Shown in pieces: positions 55,601-57,960 of a stretch of DNA of 64,000 bases. The position numbers and the translations under genes were made by a program. A model generated the notes under the pieces. It saw nothing but the letters and a program-made list of their open reading frames with translations. It did no database searches and had not been told where the DNA came from. Every line of letters starts with the position of its first letter. The first letter of the stretch is position 1. The stretch spans positions 148,171,379 through 148,235,378 of the forward strand of contig CP136063.1 in assembly GCA_032622095.1 (NCBI GenBank). The letters are read 5' to 3'. This DNA is from Siphonodentalium dalli (lineage: Eukaryota; Mollusca; Scaphopoda; Gadilida; Siphonodentaliidae).

Positions 55601-55865
55601 ACCAGCAGCCATCTTGGATTTTACTTTTCTCTTCATGTCTATAAACTAGTATTAGAAATTCAACTTTCCACATTCCTAATCGCTCCATTGACTGTAATAC
55701 ATTAAATTATTCCCTTTCCAAGTTGAGCTACAGTATCATTGACACTTTCATTTTCTTTTAGAAAAAGAAAAACAGAAGGATGCAGACAACAGGTTCGCTT
55801 TCTTCTCCAGATTTCCACAGGAACAGTCAACAGCTGCTCAGGAGTATTTCACATCCAAAAAATAA
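4508..55865 (+). CDS. SCAPER: SCAPER gene, 3' portion (gene-level entry, spliced)
   Basis: This entry covers the 3' end of SCAPER, a large ER-associated protein that binds cyclin A and, in mammals, links TTC5 at ribosomes to CCR4-NOT during tubulin mRNA autoregulation. Exons are 4508-4631 (proposed), 8199-8440, 16117-16263, 41378-41615, 43238-43387, 47434-47625, 50144-50213 and 55762-55865. All introns are GT-AG and all phases match; the last seven exons total 1143 nt, or 380 residues plus stop. Recognition rests on peptides that follow the vertebrate C-terminus as I know it: YVISVGIVDKV, FLQHSIGF, LLHEVIMCVGY, NADNQ, LPFQYFSDPRL, ACCYNNE and a lysine-rich tail. The N-terminal half and promoter lie upstream of the window. 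Family identity is confident; function is known from the family, not shown here. Confidence 0.93.
4718..6940. mobile_element. 2.2 kb DNA transposon, TA flanks, ACCGCGGT-rich ends
   Basis: The left terminus (CAGCTATGCTC, a short gap, TAAGCGACCTGTTTAACG) and the reverse complement of the right terminus (CAGCACTGCTC, a gap, TAAGCGACATGTTTTAACG) form an imperfect TIR of about 40 bp. Both sides are flanked by TA (4716-4717 and 6941-6942). Directly inside each TIR is a dense array of ACCGCGG / CCGCGGT words (4770-4860 and 6720-6900), resembling subterminal transposase-binding sites. The 1.7 kb interior has only short ORFs (for example 5518 down to 5168, 116 codons) without recognisable motifs, so the copy is non-autonomous or decayed. 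A TA target suggests a Tc1/mariner/pogo-like mechanism, but no catalytic domain proves it. Confidence 0.65.
6955..7440 (+). repeat. Hairpin/TCCG-type repeat with three ~163 bp units
   Basis: A short CATCCACCC...CCGTCCGTCTG head is followed by three diverged tandem units. Each contains a form of 'TTTGGTATGA', 'CATCATGGTTGCTTTCAAA' and 'GGCAAATGATGTTG', at about 7037, 7199 and 7362. The layout is the same as in the larger repeat families of the window. Confidence 0.6.
7479..8048. mobile_element. piggyBac-type MITE, 570 bp, perfect 13 bp TIR and TTAA target
   Basis: AGGGGTACTGTAC at the left end is the exact reverse complement of GTACAGTACCCCT at the right end. Each end is flanked by TTAA (7475-7478 and 8049-8052), the target duplication diagnostic of piggyBac-like elements. 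There is no ORF in the interior, so it is a non-autonomous MITE. It lies in the intron just upstream of the exon at 8199. Confidence 0.8.
8199..8440 (+). CDS. SCAPER: SCAPER exon, 80 codons
   Basis: The acceptor is CTTGTTTTTCAG just before 8199 and the donor is CAG|GTAACT after 8440. The reading frame begins at a codon boundary with TLNRDELKKS, runs through LHVIPDAKLPYDLLIVNLMQ and AKNNPVINSSEASLERMS, and ends NDII plus the first two bases of a serine codon. Completing that codon in the next exon gives DIISYVISVGIVDKV, which matches the SYI-x-x-GLVDKL stretch of vertebrate SCAPER. The middle (SSEASLERMSLSGDAFNSRG) is polar and probably a loop. An ATG at 8151 in the same frame lies in the intron and is not a start. 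Confidence 0.88.
8645..8808. repeat. Two short hairpin MITE-like palindromes
   Basis: The first (8645-8712) pairs GCCAATGCATTCTCTTATA with TATAAGAGAATACATTGGC. The second (8746-8808) pairs TCTCTTATATATGCGAG with CTCGCATATACAAGAGA and ends AATGCACCGG. A third member lies at 40026-40072 (GGCCAATGCAATCTCTT... AAGAGAATACATTGGC). They are one small hairpin family sharing the CCAATGCATTCTCTTAT arm. Confidence 0.65.
8925..9830. repeat. CACTCCTGTTACC motif cluster, left
   Basis: The 16 bp word TGTCACTCCTGTTACC or close variants occurs near 9299, 9320, 9512, 9667 and 9682, and inverted at 9704. The segment at 8929-8962 (GTGAATATTTGAAAA-GTGTACAATTTG) recurs inverted at 14805-14840. With the matching cluster at 14254-14645 this suggests two ends of one inverted-repeat element separated by later insertions. 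Confidence 0.45.
9831..10420. other. Intron, nothing recognised
   Basis: AT-rich sequence with no exon-like ORF, TIR or tandem structure that I could support. Confidence 0.4.
10421..11310 (+). repeat. TAGCTCACCTGAG hairpin-headed repeat with TCCG tract
   Basis: It begins with an imperfect hairpin (AGCTCACC-TGAGAC...GTCTCC-GGTGGAGCT, 10421-10451), followed by a TCCG/TCTG microsatellite at 10470-10545. Three diverged units of about 145 bp follow, each with 'CAGATTTGTTCAAATG', 'GGTCACTGGGTCAAATAG' and 'CCAGGGCCATAACTC'. A further unit at 11140-11300 ('ATATGGGTTTGATCCGAT', 'GAGTTATGGCCCTTT') belongs to a sister family. The repeated DGRTDRRTDGQT peptide on the minus strand is a translation of the microsatellite. 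Confidence 0.75.
11519..12912. repeat. Cluster of five palindromic GAATGAGGTCCCC MITEs
   Basis: Imperfect palindromes of about 100 bp with arms GCAGAATGAGGTCCCCAGAG / ...GGGACCTCATTCTGC lie at 11535-11635, 11990-12087, 12290-12388, 12516-12612 and 12808-12905. Between some copies the spacer 'AAAATGCATAATTGAGGTGC' to the 'CTTCAATCT' stretch is repeated (12187-12247 and 12706-12770), so part of the cluster arose by segmental duplication of roughly 520 bp. Two more copies occur at 59853-60012. Confidence 0.7.
12945..14155 (+). repeat. Composite TCCG-type repeat, copy 2
   Basis: This copy matches the repeat at 901-2805 at both ends (12951-13490 and 14039-14152). A second hairpin/TCCG head remnant (CTCCGGCGGAGCTATAGTC, then CCGTC-rich sequence) lies at 13495-13560, so a related element of the 10421 family is inserted or fused inside. 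Units with 'GCGAAGCCAGGGCCATAACT' follow at 13680 and 13830. Confidence 0.7.
14160..14850. repeat. CACTCCTGTTACC motif cluster, right
   Basis: Forward copies of the motif lie at 14254, 14272 and 14290, and an inverted copy (AGTAACAGGAGTGACAT) at 14628. The segment at 14805-14840 is the inverted partner of 8929-8962. The 4.4 kb between the two clusters is filled by the MITE cluster and TCCG repeats. Confidence 0.45.
14851..16116. other. Intron with weak local repeats
   Basis: A segment with 'ATGCTTCCT', 'CATAGTCATATTGAA' or 'CATAGTCATGTTGAA' and 'GATACAATG' occurs three times (about 15328, 15423 and 15880). They look like diverged copies of one short repeat. No gene is recognised. The exon acceptor lies at the right end. 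Confidence 0.4.
16117..16263 (+). CDS. SCAPER: SCAPER exon, VDKV / FLQHSIGF segment
   Basis: The acceptor is TTTTTTCCCCAG before 16117 and the donor is AAG|GTATGT after 16263. The first base completes the serine split from the previous exon. The peptide YVISVGIVDKVRQYFSNVRG, then PIEHDKDAADFLQHSIGF, then ITSMTKFMSKR follows vertebrate SCAPER closely (GLVDKL, then a GPV segment, then FLQHA-GLL). The 147 nt exon ends two bases into an arginine codon. A long antisense ORF (16846 down to 16067) overlaps it and is a shadow of this exon and of the transposase remnant next door. Confidence 0.92.
16454..17140 (+). pseudogene. Decayed pogo/Tigger-type DDE transposase
   Basis: The + strand carries frame-broken fragments in the order of a pogo/Tigger transposase. 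First comes a DN-x-MPTKPG segment near 16640, where N-A-DETG is usual, then a GG-Y-N-KE segment and LLMAFGCTNISG from 16706 (the KSK-R-TLLL-CN-TG region). A P-KSMTW segment follows near 16795, then DKKSDLKMNTLDALM near 16940-16983, then FIETTIANCCRHC at 17010-17050, where TI-NCFRHAGF is typical. Stops and frameshifts interrupt it throughout. A possible TIR (CAGTAACCC...AACTCGACG) starts at 16454. The 259-codon ORF on the opposite strand is its antisense shadow. The N-terminal DNA-binding domain is not visible. Confidence 0.55.
17141..18004. other. Intron, nothing recognised
   Basis: AT-rich intronic sequence, possibly including the decayed 3' part of the transposase up to about 17460. No repeat structure or ORF supports a feature. 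Confidence 0.35.
18005..18494 (+). repeat. Family A hairpin-headed repeat, two units
   Basis: It starts TTTTTTATACACCCTTTTGA with a short inverted repeat and a TCCG-like tract (18055-18085). Two ~170 bp units follow with 'AACATTTTTGGTTTTCGATC', 'GATAACTCCAGTTTTGATTA' and 'CAGACCAAGTTCGAATATGG' type words. It ends with the family terminus GCCACGCCC-TAGCGATGCTCTTGTT. Other members are at 51290-52913 and 56870-57315. Confidence 0.75.
18881..19195 (-). CDS. Unassigned 104-codon ORF, possibly coding-derived
   Basis: The peptide is polar and well mixed (for example DLPIVQCASRREKFEGEIML, then SAINQAGTKQAKMSCHVNG), unlike the low-complexity shadows around it, but I do not recognise the family. It has no visible splice sites or upstream promoter and lies in a repeat-rich intron on the opposite strand to SCAPER, so a transposon fragment is the likeliest source. 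A chance ORF is not excluded. Confidence 0.2.
   Translation of the reverse strand: MAGNQTSIDLPIVQCASRREKFEGEIMLKCCDLSMTGAYHDAQILHLAIGIHRQSTKKAVSAINQAGTKQAKMSCHVNGIKLYSEQPKVPWPAQKLQLHQVNPW
19440..21035 (+). pseudogene. Decayed gag-like coding fragments, internally duplicated
   Basis: Two diverged copies of one coding segment lie at 19628-19830 and 20808-21030. Both start near Q-ARSRLLV / QAQSRFVV and share PLF, then AxKG-D, then a run ending near the ATG-GTACCCC/TCTGCTGACAAGTC stretch. The second is open for 83 codons (20782-21033) and is rich in A, P, S and G. Between them, 20041-20160 is open in one frame and contains YNLNPEAPEFVPRTRR, a good PAM2-like motif. Pro/Ala/Ser-rich, broken ORFs fit an ORF1/gag of a retroelement. 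No RT, integrase or recombinase motif is seen. Confidence 0.4.
21058..21225 (-). repeat. SINE-like element with tRNA-type B box
   Basis: Read on the minus strand, GGTTCGGATCC near 21128-21138 fits an RNA polymerase III B box. The + strand words 'AGCCAGCCAATGAACCGG' with 'GCAGCCATTGCA' and a later 'CCTTGCTCA' recur at 49455-49620, and 'GCAACCTTGCTCAAGG' at 35049. These three loci look like diverged members of one tRNA-derived SINE family. Confidence 0.45.
21302..23334 (+). repeat. Near-identical 650 bp direct repeats, 1382 bp apart
   Basis: Positions 21302-21955 and 22684-23334 are almost identical; a three-base ATT indel and one or two substitutions are all I see. Each copy begins with a perfect 28 bp palindrome (ATACTTCCATATT, TT, AATATGGAAGTAT). 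The same 82-codon reading frame appears in both. The 728 bp between them contains a diverged copy of the 3' part (TATCTATA-GG/AAGATGTAC, AATTTTGT-AATCGGTTGA). The simplest reading is a tandem copy of a longer element: one full 1.38 kb unit followed by a truncated one. Confidence 0.8.
23647..24715 (+). repeat. Diverged tandem repeat, about 360 bp, three units
   Basis: Units start near 23647, 24006 and 24364. Each has a form of 'GGGTTAATGAAGGAGC', 'AATGCAGGAGCAGGTAC', 'AAAGTTTGAC', a CTAACGGA-like word, 'CAAATTCCAACAAAAA', an AT-rich block with 'GAGATAAAA' and a 'CGTGGCGA' or 'CACGTGG' word. Divergence between units is high. At 23400-23465 a shorter motif, GGTGGTGAGACCAGGC, is tandemly repeated. 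Confidence 0.6.
25130..25560 (+). other. Strongly G/T-skewed, C-poor tract with GGGTTA words
   Basis: The + strand is markedly poor in C and contains repeated GGGTTA, GGTTATGG and AATGTTATGG words (about 25132, 25177, 25280, 25361 and 25448). It looks like degenerate simple or telomere-like sequence. The in-frame ORF at 25166-25366 follows from the composition rather than from a gene. Confidence 0.4.
25699..27910. mobile_element. Relative of the 2916-4339 element, inverted
   Basis: It starts TTAACCCTTTACCC at 25699, like the other element's terminus, with two GC-rich GGCATTTATCGGC repeats (25757-25802). The part from about 27280 to 27900 is the inverted counterpart of 3090-3660, including 'CAAAGGAATGGACACATGAT' and 'GGTAATAAATAAATGACATT'. 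I find no matching right-hand AAAGGGTTAA, so the right end is probably truncated. Most of 25860-27260 is AT-rich without other recognisable structure. Confidence 0.45.
28801..30219. mobile_element. Foldback (MULE-like) element, 1419 bp, 9 bp target duplication
   Basis: Long inverted termini (28803-28928 and 30083-30217, roughly 130 bp) are built from an 18 bp tandem word such as GGCTCTTACGGACCCT / AGGGTCCGTAAGAGCC. CATGTTCAT occurs directly outside both ends (28792-28800 and 30220-30228). The uninterrupted site is present in the inverted terminal repeat at 33997-34005, which proves both the boundaries and the duplication. A 9 bp duplication with long TIRs is typical of Mutator-like elements. 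The interior holds AT-rich tandem repeats and no transposase. Confidence 0.85.
28936..29450 (+). repeat. AT-rich 140-143 bp tandem repeat inside the foldback element
   Basis: The word GAATTTAATATATAATTATG recurs at 28955, 29095, 29237 and 29380, spaced 140-143 bp, with 'CATATATCTGTATTAATTGA' in each unit. A second tandem pair of about 165 bp follows (29497-29825), sharing 'GGTCAGTGAATGGTGATCAG' and 'CCACTGAGTTTGATTTGTTA'. Confidence 0.8.
30660..33450 (+). pseudogene. Decayed internal region of the DIRS-like element
   Basis: Several short + strand frames have coding-like composition: 30681-30953 (Pro/Gly/Tyr-rich, PSAPAGLGMGSQFTGLFPP), 31051-31332 (with DQIEQSLQHEVKELSTFLSD) and 31474-31671 (GWGYPLNPLAAFGGLSGLST). 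Further ones are 31815-32093, a 46-codon frame from an ATG at 32479 (MDFTFVVQSYIDESIIHGST) and 32915-33201. Two segments about 155 bp apart (30991 and 31149) are duplicates of each other. They fit a gag-like ORF1 and unidentified downstream domains, all broken. I name no domain because no catalytic motif is visible. Confidence 0.35.
33628..33690. repeat. TA/TG-rich microsatellite
   Basis: An alternating TGTATATATATATATG-type stretch with imperfections, inside the DIRS-like element. Confidence 0.8.
34546..34705 (+). repeat. Truncated hairpin-headed repeat
   Basis: It begins TATGCCCCCGAGCCCCGTAG with a partly complementary GGGACTATAGCCGAGGGCT, then (TCTG)4 and CTAGCCGTCC. The body stops after about 100 bp. 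It shares the hairpin plus TCTG/TCCG head layout with the larger families but its own arm sequence. Confidence 0.6.
34870..35275 (-). repeat. tRNA-derived SINE candidate
   Basis: On the minus strand the element begins near 35275 with TGGTCCAGTGGTTAGCATG, a clear tRNA-type A box, followed by GTCAGACTTGCAATCGCTG. Where a B box is expected the sequence is degenerate and interrupted by a duplicated hairpin, TCGCTGTGTTGACAGCGA, present twice at 35183-35224. The body shares 'CCTTGAGCAAGGTTGC' with the candidates at 21058 and 49440. A head copied from a tRNA is inferred; no intact tRNA gene is present. Confidence 0.55.
35530..36330 (+). repeat. Hairpin-class repeat with four 171-184 bp units
   Basis: A CCATCTGTCTGTCCG head (35555-35575) is followed by four units starting at CTCCTCCCA words (35611, 35795, 35966, 36149). 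Each has a form of 'AGAGAATTGAAACTT', 'GATATTG', 'ATATTGCTAATGTGC' and 'GAGTTATTCCCCTTT'. A single related unit occurs inside another repeat at 58545-58710. Confidence 0.75.
36840..36906. repeat. 67 nt near-perfect hairpin
   Basis: AAGTATGGTTGCAAGTTGGTC pairs with GACCAACTTGCATCCATACTT with one mismatch. A CG/AT mismatch, six more base pairs and a small loop around TTATGCATG follow. It lies on the sense strand of a SCAPER intron. It could be a tiny MITE or a pre-miRNA-like hairpin; there is no evidence of expression. Confidence 0.6.
37068..37443. mobile_element. TTAA-type MITE carrying a nested palindromic MITE
   Basis: The ends TTAA|CCCTTTCTATACT and GCATAGAAAGGG|T-TTAA are inverted. The body includes 'GGGAAATGTTCAGATG' folding on 'TATCTGAACATTTCC'. 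A related copy at 41030-41336 shares 'CATTGGAAC', 'GTCTATTATTC' and 'TCTGAACATTTCCT', and lacks the inner insertion at 37120-37289. Confidence 0.6.
37120..37289. mobile_element. Palindromic CAGTAATGCCC MITE, copy 1
   Basis: It begins CAGTAATGCCCTAAATAATC and ends with the inverted form. The two halves are almost complementary through 'CAGAATTATGGGTAATTTTT'. A TA precedes it at 37118-37119. It interrupts the TTAA-type MITE around it. Confidence 0.75.
37444..39172. other. Intron, AT-rich, no feature recognised
   Basis: The ORFs at 37545 and 38177 have no recognisable motif, and no TIR, tandem unit or exon could be supported. Confidence 0.35.
39173..39356. mobile_element. Palindromic CAGTAATGCCC MITE, copy 2, with TA duplication
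   Basis: This 184 bp element is almost perfectly self-complementary, with TA at 39171-39172 and 39357-39358. The arms include CCTAAGTAATCGACTCCTTA and 'CAGAATTATG', and a short loop around ATATGGCTTGATCCCGATG. Confidence 0.85.
39359..40615. other. Intron, mostly unrecognised
   Basis: Apart from the small hairpin at 40026-40072 (same family as 8645-8712), this stretch has no supported feature. The minus-strand ORF at 39474-39758 lacks motifs. Confidence 0.35.
40616..40863 (+). repeat. 31 bp minisatellite, eight units
   Basis: The unit is a 31-mer of the form TATTATCTAATGAAAATTAG-GCTGACCATTT. CTGACC recurs exactly every 31 bases from 40637 to 40854. Variation is limited to TAGG/TAGA/TTGG at one spot. 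Confidence 0.95.
41030..41336. mobile_element. Relative of the TTAA-type MITE at 37068
   Basis: It shares 'CATTGGAAC-GTCTATTATTC', 'GGGAAATGTTCA' and 'TCTGAACATTTCCTTAGG' with 37290-37440. An internal hairpin pairs AATAAGTTCAACAAA (41220) with TTTGTTGAACTTATT (41261). It ends just 41 bases before the SCAPER exon at 41378. Confidence 0.55.
41378..41615 (+). CDS. SCAPER: SCAPER exon, 79 codons
   Basis: The acceptor is TTTTTACTTCCAG before 41378 and the donor is CAG|GTAAGA after 41615. One base completes the arginine codon split across the 25.1 kb intron. The peptide LNNIFEKKKQDDPTQLISTF, then ELTDLVGLLSLLYGMLL, aligns with the vertebrate stretch that has IFDNNRQDPTGL and DLAGVLHMLY. It continues through a proline-rich loop (GDTPPPEMSPP) to VQVITLGLRMINNTALLDLP and MMQ, matching the vertebrate helix before LPAFQ. 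The exon ends at a codon boundary. Confidence 0.93.
42370..43075. repeat. Segment bounded by GTATTTAGTCA direct repeats
   Basis: A ~50 bp segment (AGTATTTAGTCATACCGGGG, then a TTTAAT stretch and CGGTATTG) at 42378 is echoed in the same orientation at 43016-43065. The stretch between has no recognised gene. This could be an element with direct terminal repeats or two independent fragments. Confidence 0.3.
43238..43387 (+). CDS. SCAPER: SCAPER exon, LLHEVIMCVGY segment
   Basis: The acceptor is TATTTTCTTTCCAG before 43238 and the donor is CAG|GTATGG after 43387. Exactly 50 codons in phase 0 read KTLGDEGNSLEIRHICSYLI, WYCSHHPSEELLHEVIMCVG, then YLTICNADNQ. ELLHEVIMCVGY is almost the vertebrate SLLHEVIVCVGY, one of the most recognisable stretches of the family, and NADNQ is the point at which the vertebrate sequence continues VIVQSG, as the next exon does here. 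Confidence 0.95.
43594..43789. mobile_element. Palindromic CAGTAATGCCC MITE, copy 3
   Basis: This 196 bp self-complementary element begins CAGTAATGCCCTAAATAATC at 43594 and ends with the inverted form at 43789. The TA at 43592 is matched by CA on the right, so the right target copy appears mutated. Confidence 0.8.
43835..44822. mobile_element. hAT-type non-autonomous element, 988 bp
   Basis: TAGAGCTGAAACGG at the left end and CCGTTTCAGCTCTA at the right end are perfectly inverted. The 8 bp flanks AAAGCAGG and AAAGCAGT differ at one base, fitting the 8 bp duplication of hAT elements. Subterminal AACCGGTTAAC words repeat at both ends. No transposase is visible. Confidence 0.8.
45371..47060 (+). 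repeat. Hairpin-headed GTCCCCC repeat, split by a second one
   Basis: It starts with GTCCCCCG-A8-CAATTTGGGGGAC at 45375, followed by units with 'GTATATGGATTACTCACATG' and 'ACAGGTCA-GTTC' words, on both sides of the insertion at 45590-46457. The later units (46740-47060) contain 'ATTGAAATTTGATGTGGACA', 'GGCCCTC' and 'CTCGACTCGGCCCAACATC'. The ORF at 46464-46895 is a read-through of these units. Confidence 0.6.
45590..46457 (+). repeat. Family D hairpin-headed repeat, nested in the GTCCCCC repeat
   Basis: It starts TTTTTATCCCCCGCC with the complement TTCGGGGGATATAGG, then TCCGTCCGTCC. Four diverged ~160 bp units follow, with 'AGAACGAGTTCGCAAACCAG', 'GGCCGGATATTTT', 'TTATTGGACTTTG' and 'GACGTCACA'. 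It ends near GGGGGATACCGCCGTCTGC-GACTGCTTGTTA. The terminal CTTGTT is shared with families A and A'. Confidence 0.7.
47434..47625 (+). CDS. SCAPER: SCAPER exon, LPFQYFSDPRL segment
   Basis: The acceptor is TATTTCTCCAG before 47434 and the donor is GAG|GTATGT after 47625. Sixty-four codons in phase 0 read VIIQSGQAPTVLQQLCSLPF, QYFSDPRLTNILFPTLIACC, YNNELNVEILEQELSGSLLA and NFME. This is the best-conserved exon in the window: LQ-LC-LPFQYFSDPRL, LFP-LIA-CYNN and ILEQE all match vertebrate SCAPER. The segment is predicted to be helical, near the end of the protein's repeat-like helical domain. Confidence 0.97.
47626..48600. other. Intron, nothing recognised
   Basis: AT-rich sequence with no supported structure, between a SCAPER exon and a long inverted-repeat region. 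Confidence 0.35.
48610..49960. repeat. Nested inverted repeats with SINE-like insertion
   Basis: An outer inverted repeat pairs 48625-48900 (GCATTATTTATTATATTA, TTTTGTGTCTGATTTTGTC, CATGTATTTATTTCTATAAA) with 49775-49955. An inner hairpin of about 300 bp pairs GACAGTGTCTTCAGGTGTCA at 48970 with the TGCCTTCTGAAGACACTGCC stretch at 49219; both arms contain CGCGAAATGAGTC or its CACGAAATGAGTC form. A segment at 49440-49715 matches the SINE-like family. Arms are diverged, so this is an old foldback-type element. Confidence 0.6.
50144..50213 (+). CDS. SCAPER: SCAPER exon, short (23 codons plus 1 nt)
   Basis: The acceptor is TTTATGTTTCAG before 50144 and the donor is ACAG|GTAAAC after 50213. The peptide QKQLEIQQAKLTLTPSAKKS-INT is polar and not strongly conserved, as expected for the linker between the last helices and the C-terminal tail. 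It is accepted because its phases (0 in, 1 out) fit both neighbours and because it keeps the frame into the recognisable terminal exon. Confidence 0.85.
51025..51066. repeat. Isolated family B 3' terminus
   Basis: GTTGAGCTACTGTGTCATTG-ACACTTTCAT equals the right end of the family B elements at 55750 and 63757, but no head or units precede it. It is either a solo end or the remains of a deletion. Confidence 0.6.
51073..53112 (+). repeat. 190 bp direct repeats flanking a self-nested family A element
   Basis: Positions 51073-51262 and 52926-53112 match well (CAATTGATCATTGGCA, AAAAGTACTTGGTTTTGTCA, GGTGCTTTTGCAAATCATTT, CTTGTCATAA). Between them lies family A. The outer copy starts at 51290 (TTTTTATATGCCC), is interrupted at 51473 by an inner copy (51474-52369, TTTTTATACGCCC to GATGCTCTTGTT), then resumes to 52913. 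Units of 170-179 bp carry 'GATAACTCCAGTTTGGATTA', 'CAGGCCAAGTTCGAATATGG' and 'GAGTTACGGCCCTTTTTCGA'. Confidence 0.75.
53572..53702. mobile_element. Palindromic CAGTAATGCCC MITE, copy 4, 3'-truncated
   Basis: It begins CAGTAATGCCCTAATTAATC after TA at 53570-53571 and keeps the left arm and loop (GGAAAGCCCTCACTGAGAGC). The right arm stops after GATGAATGGGAACAAG. Confidence 0.75.
53914..55755 (+). repeat. Family B hairpin-headed array, ten 164/155 bp units
   Basis: The head TAGCTCAACTTTACTTTG-TAAAGTTTGAGCTA forms a hairpin and is followed by a GT/CG-rich tract. Units starting AGCACGGGCTACAGG lie at 54021, 54176, 54340, 54509, 54673, 54837, 54992, 55156, 55320 and 55484. Most are 164 bp; two are 155 bp and carry TTTCAAAATTCAATCCAT in place of the TTTACTCTTTGTATGAC segment. 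Every unit carries ATGGCCGCCAGCAGCCATCT or a close variant. The end is CAAGTTGAGCTACAGTATC-ATTGACACTTTCAT, immediately before the last SCAPER acceptor. Minus-strand ORFs here are repeat read-through. Confidence 0.9.
55762..55865 (+). CDS. SCAPER: SCAPER terminal exon with stop codon
   Basis: The acceptor is CATTTTCTTTTAG before 55762. Two bases complete a glutamate codon, and the frame reads EKEKQKDADNRFAFFSRFPQ, then EQSTAAQEYFTSKK and TAA at 55863-55865. Vertebrate SCAPER ends the same way: a run with ANRFP, then a stretch like W-EARQFF, then a lysine-rich end. The intron side of the acceptor is unusual because a hairpin-headed repeat array (53914-55755) ends about a dozen bases upstream of the exon, so the polypyrimidine tract borders or overlaps repeat sequence. 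Confidence 0.93.
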
Positions 55866-56258
55866 GTGGATAGCGTGATGTATTACAATGATAAGATCTA
55901 TTTCAGCCAGCATGTATCACATTGCAACACAATATTGTTTCACATTTGCTGTATGTATCACATGCAATGTAAGTGTCAACTTCACAATGTGTCACTTATT
56001 ATGAAGTGAGCTGATGCCATTTCATCTTCTGGAATTTAGCTCTGGAATCAATACGAATTCATATCATATCATACTATCTGTCATTCAATGATAAATAAGT
56101 AGAAGGTGGCACTTTGTTTGACCATTGCCAAAATACTCACAACAAATACCTGGTTAAAGATGTAGGGCTCCCGATTTTATCTATATTGTTATTTAATATG
56201 AAATTTCCGAGTTAATGACTTATGTCCAAAAATTTATCTGTCAATGAATATCATTTTT
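55866..56258 (+). other. SCAPER 3' UTR and flank, unique sequence
   Basis: About 390 bases of AT-rich sequence separate the stop codon from the next repeat. I see no AATAAA inside it. The nearest exact AATAAA copies are at 56525, inside a repeat, and at 57911, so the cleavage site is unresolved. The UTR may be short with a variant signal or may extend into the repeat. Confidence 0.4.
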
Positions 56259-57545
56259 AGGCCAACTTGACAAAGTCAAGCTTGAGCTATTGTCAAGCGT
56301 TAATCCATTTGTCCGTCAACTATTTCCTTTGGCACACCTCACCGGCCACATCCCTCATTCGATCATTTCCAAACTTCATATGTCTCTTTGTGGTGACCTT
56401 CAGGTGGGAACATCATTTTTTCCCGAAATTCATTAAAAGCATGGCGGCCAGCAGCCATCTTGGATTCCACATTTGATTTTATCGGCACACCCTGCAACCC
56501 ACATTTATTGGAAAATTGTTTTGAAATAAATACAGGCATGTTTAGGATCACCTCTAGATGGGATGTATCAAATTTGAATGATTTCATTGAATTATGGCCA
56601 CCATCAAGCAACCTGGATTTTACTCTTTCTCTGACACACCCAACAGACCACATCCCTCATCCGATTGTCACCAGACTTCATATGGATATTCGGGGTGACC
56701 ACTAGAATGGAGTCATCAAAATTTTCTAAAAACTTTTTTTTAAAACATGCCAAAGGCCATCTTGGATTTTACTCTGTGCATGACTAAATCTTCAGACCAC
56801 ATCACTCATCCAATTGTACCAAACTTAATACAAATCTTCAAGGTGACCTCTACCTGGGAGCCATCAATGTTTTGAAAAAATGGCCATATTATGTGATTGG
56901 TCTGTCTAGCCGTCGGTCCATCCGTCTGTCTAGCCATCTGTCCGTCCATTAGCAGTTTTGGTTTAGTTTGGGTTATTTTATCGGAACTAAATTTGTTATG
57001 TGAGTTTTCCAGAACAAATTACAGGTCAAGTTCGTATTTGGGTTCGTTCTGATTATTTTGTTCTGACTTATGGCTCTTTTCGTCTTATTATTTTCAATAT
57101 TTGAGGTTTAATTATAGTAATATTAGTTTGGTTTATTTTATCGGAAACAAATTTGGTATGTGAGTTTTCCCTACCAAAATACAGGCCAAGTTCAAATATG
57201 GGGTCGATCCGAAGATTTTTGACTGACTTATGGCTCTTTTCGACTTAGAATTTTCAATATTTGTACAGTTCATGAAAGCACACCGGGCTTATTTGGCCAT
57301 TCCCAGCGTAGCTCTTGTTCCAAAATATGTTAAAACACATGGCTGCCAGCAGCCATTTTTGATTTCATTTTGAATTCATCGGCACACCTTGTAGCCCACA
57401 TTTATTGGAGAATTGTTTTGAAAATTTACAGGCCTGTTTAGGATCACCTCTAAATGGGAGCTATCAAATTTGAACGATTCTCGATGAAAAACATGGCTGC
57501 CATCGGCCATCTTGGGTTTTACTCTTTGCATGACTAAATCATATG
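56259..57545 (+). repeat. Family C repeat (relative of family B), split by a family A-like copy
   Basis: The head CCAACTTGACAAAGTCAAGC-TTGAGCTATTG resembles family B. Units carry 'GGCACACC', 'CACATCCCTCAT', 'AGGTGGGAACATCA' and the same GGCGGCCAGCAGCCATCTTG core. At 56870-57315 a family A-like element (GGCCATATTATGTGATTGG head with TCCG tract, terminus GCGTAGCTCTTGTT) interrupts it, after which family C units resume ('CATGGCTGCCAGCAGCCATT', 57340). Confidence 0.75.
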
Positions 57546-57960
57546 GCAACTACTATGAGGCTTATGTACAAAATGATGATTCACTAAGATTTTCGTAATC
57601 GAATACAAATTTGGCTGCTTGTGCTATTGGTTTCAATATCCATAATCATCTCATTCTTGAAATTTATAAGGCGTATGAGTGTTAAGTATGGTTTGTATTA
57701 TGTTTTATTTTGATATAAATAAGGACTTCTGTGGCATGAATGGTCGTCTAAAAGAATTGTAGTTGCTGTCATTATATTGGTTGGAACCCAGAATATGTCG
57801 TTAATTTTAATTCTTTCTTATTTCTAATCTGTGATTTACACAGGAGATGCTGGTCATCTGAACAGACTGTAGCTCATTTAACATCTTCTTGAGTAGATTG
57901 CACCAACAGAAATAAAAAAAATTTGCTGTCCCTTGTAATTGGGAACTTGCTGTAAATATT
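57546..57960. other. Intergenic, nothing recognised
   Basis: AT-rich sequence. An AATAAA at 57911 is the only element of note, and I have no evidence that it is used. Confidence 0.35.
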
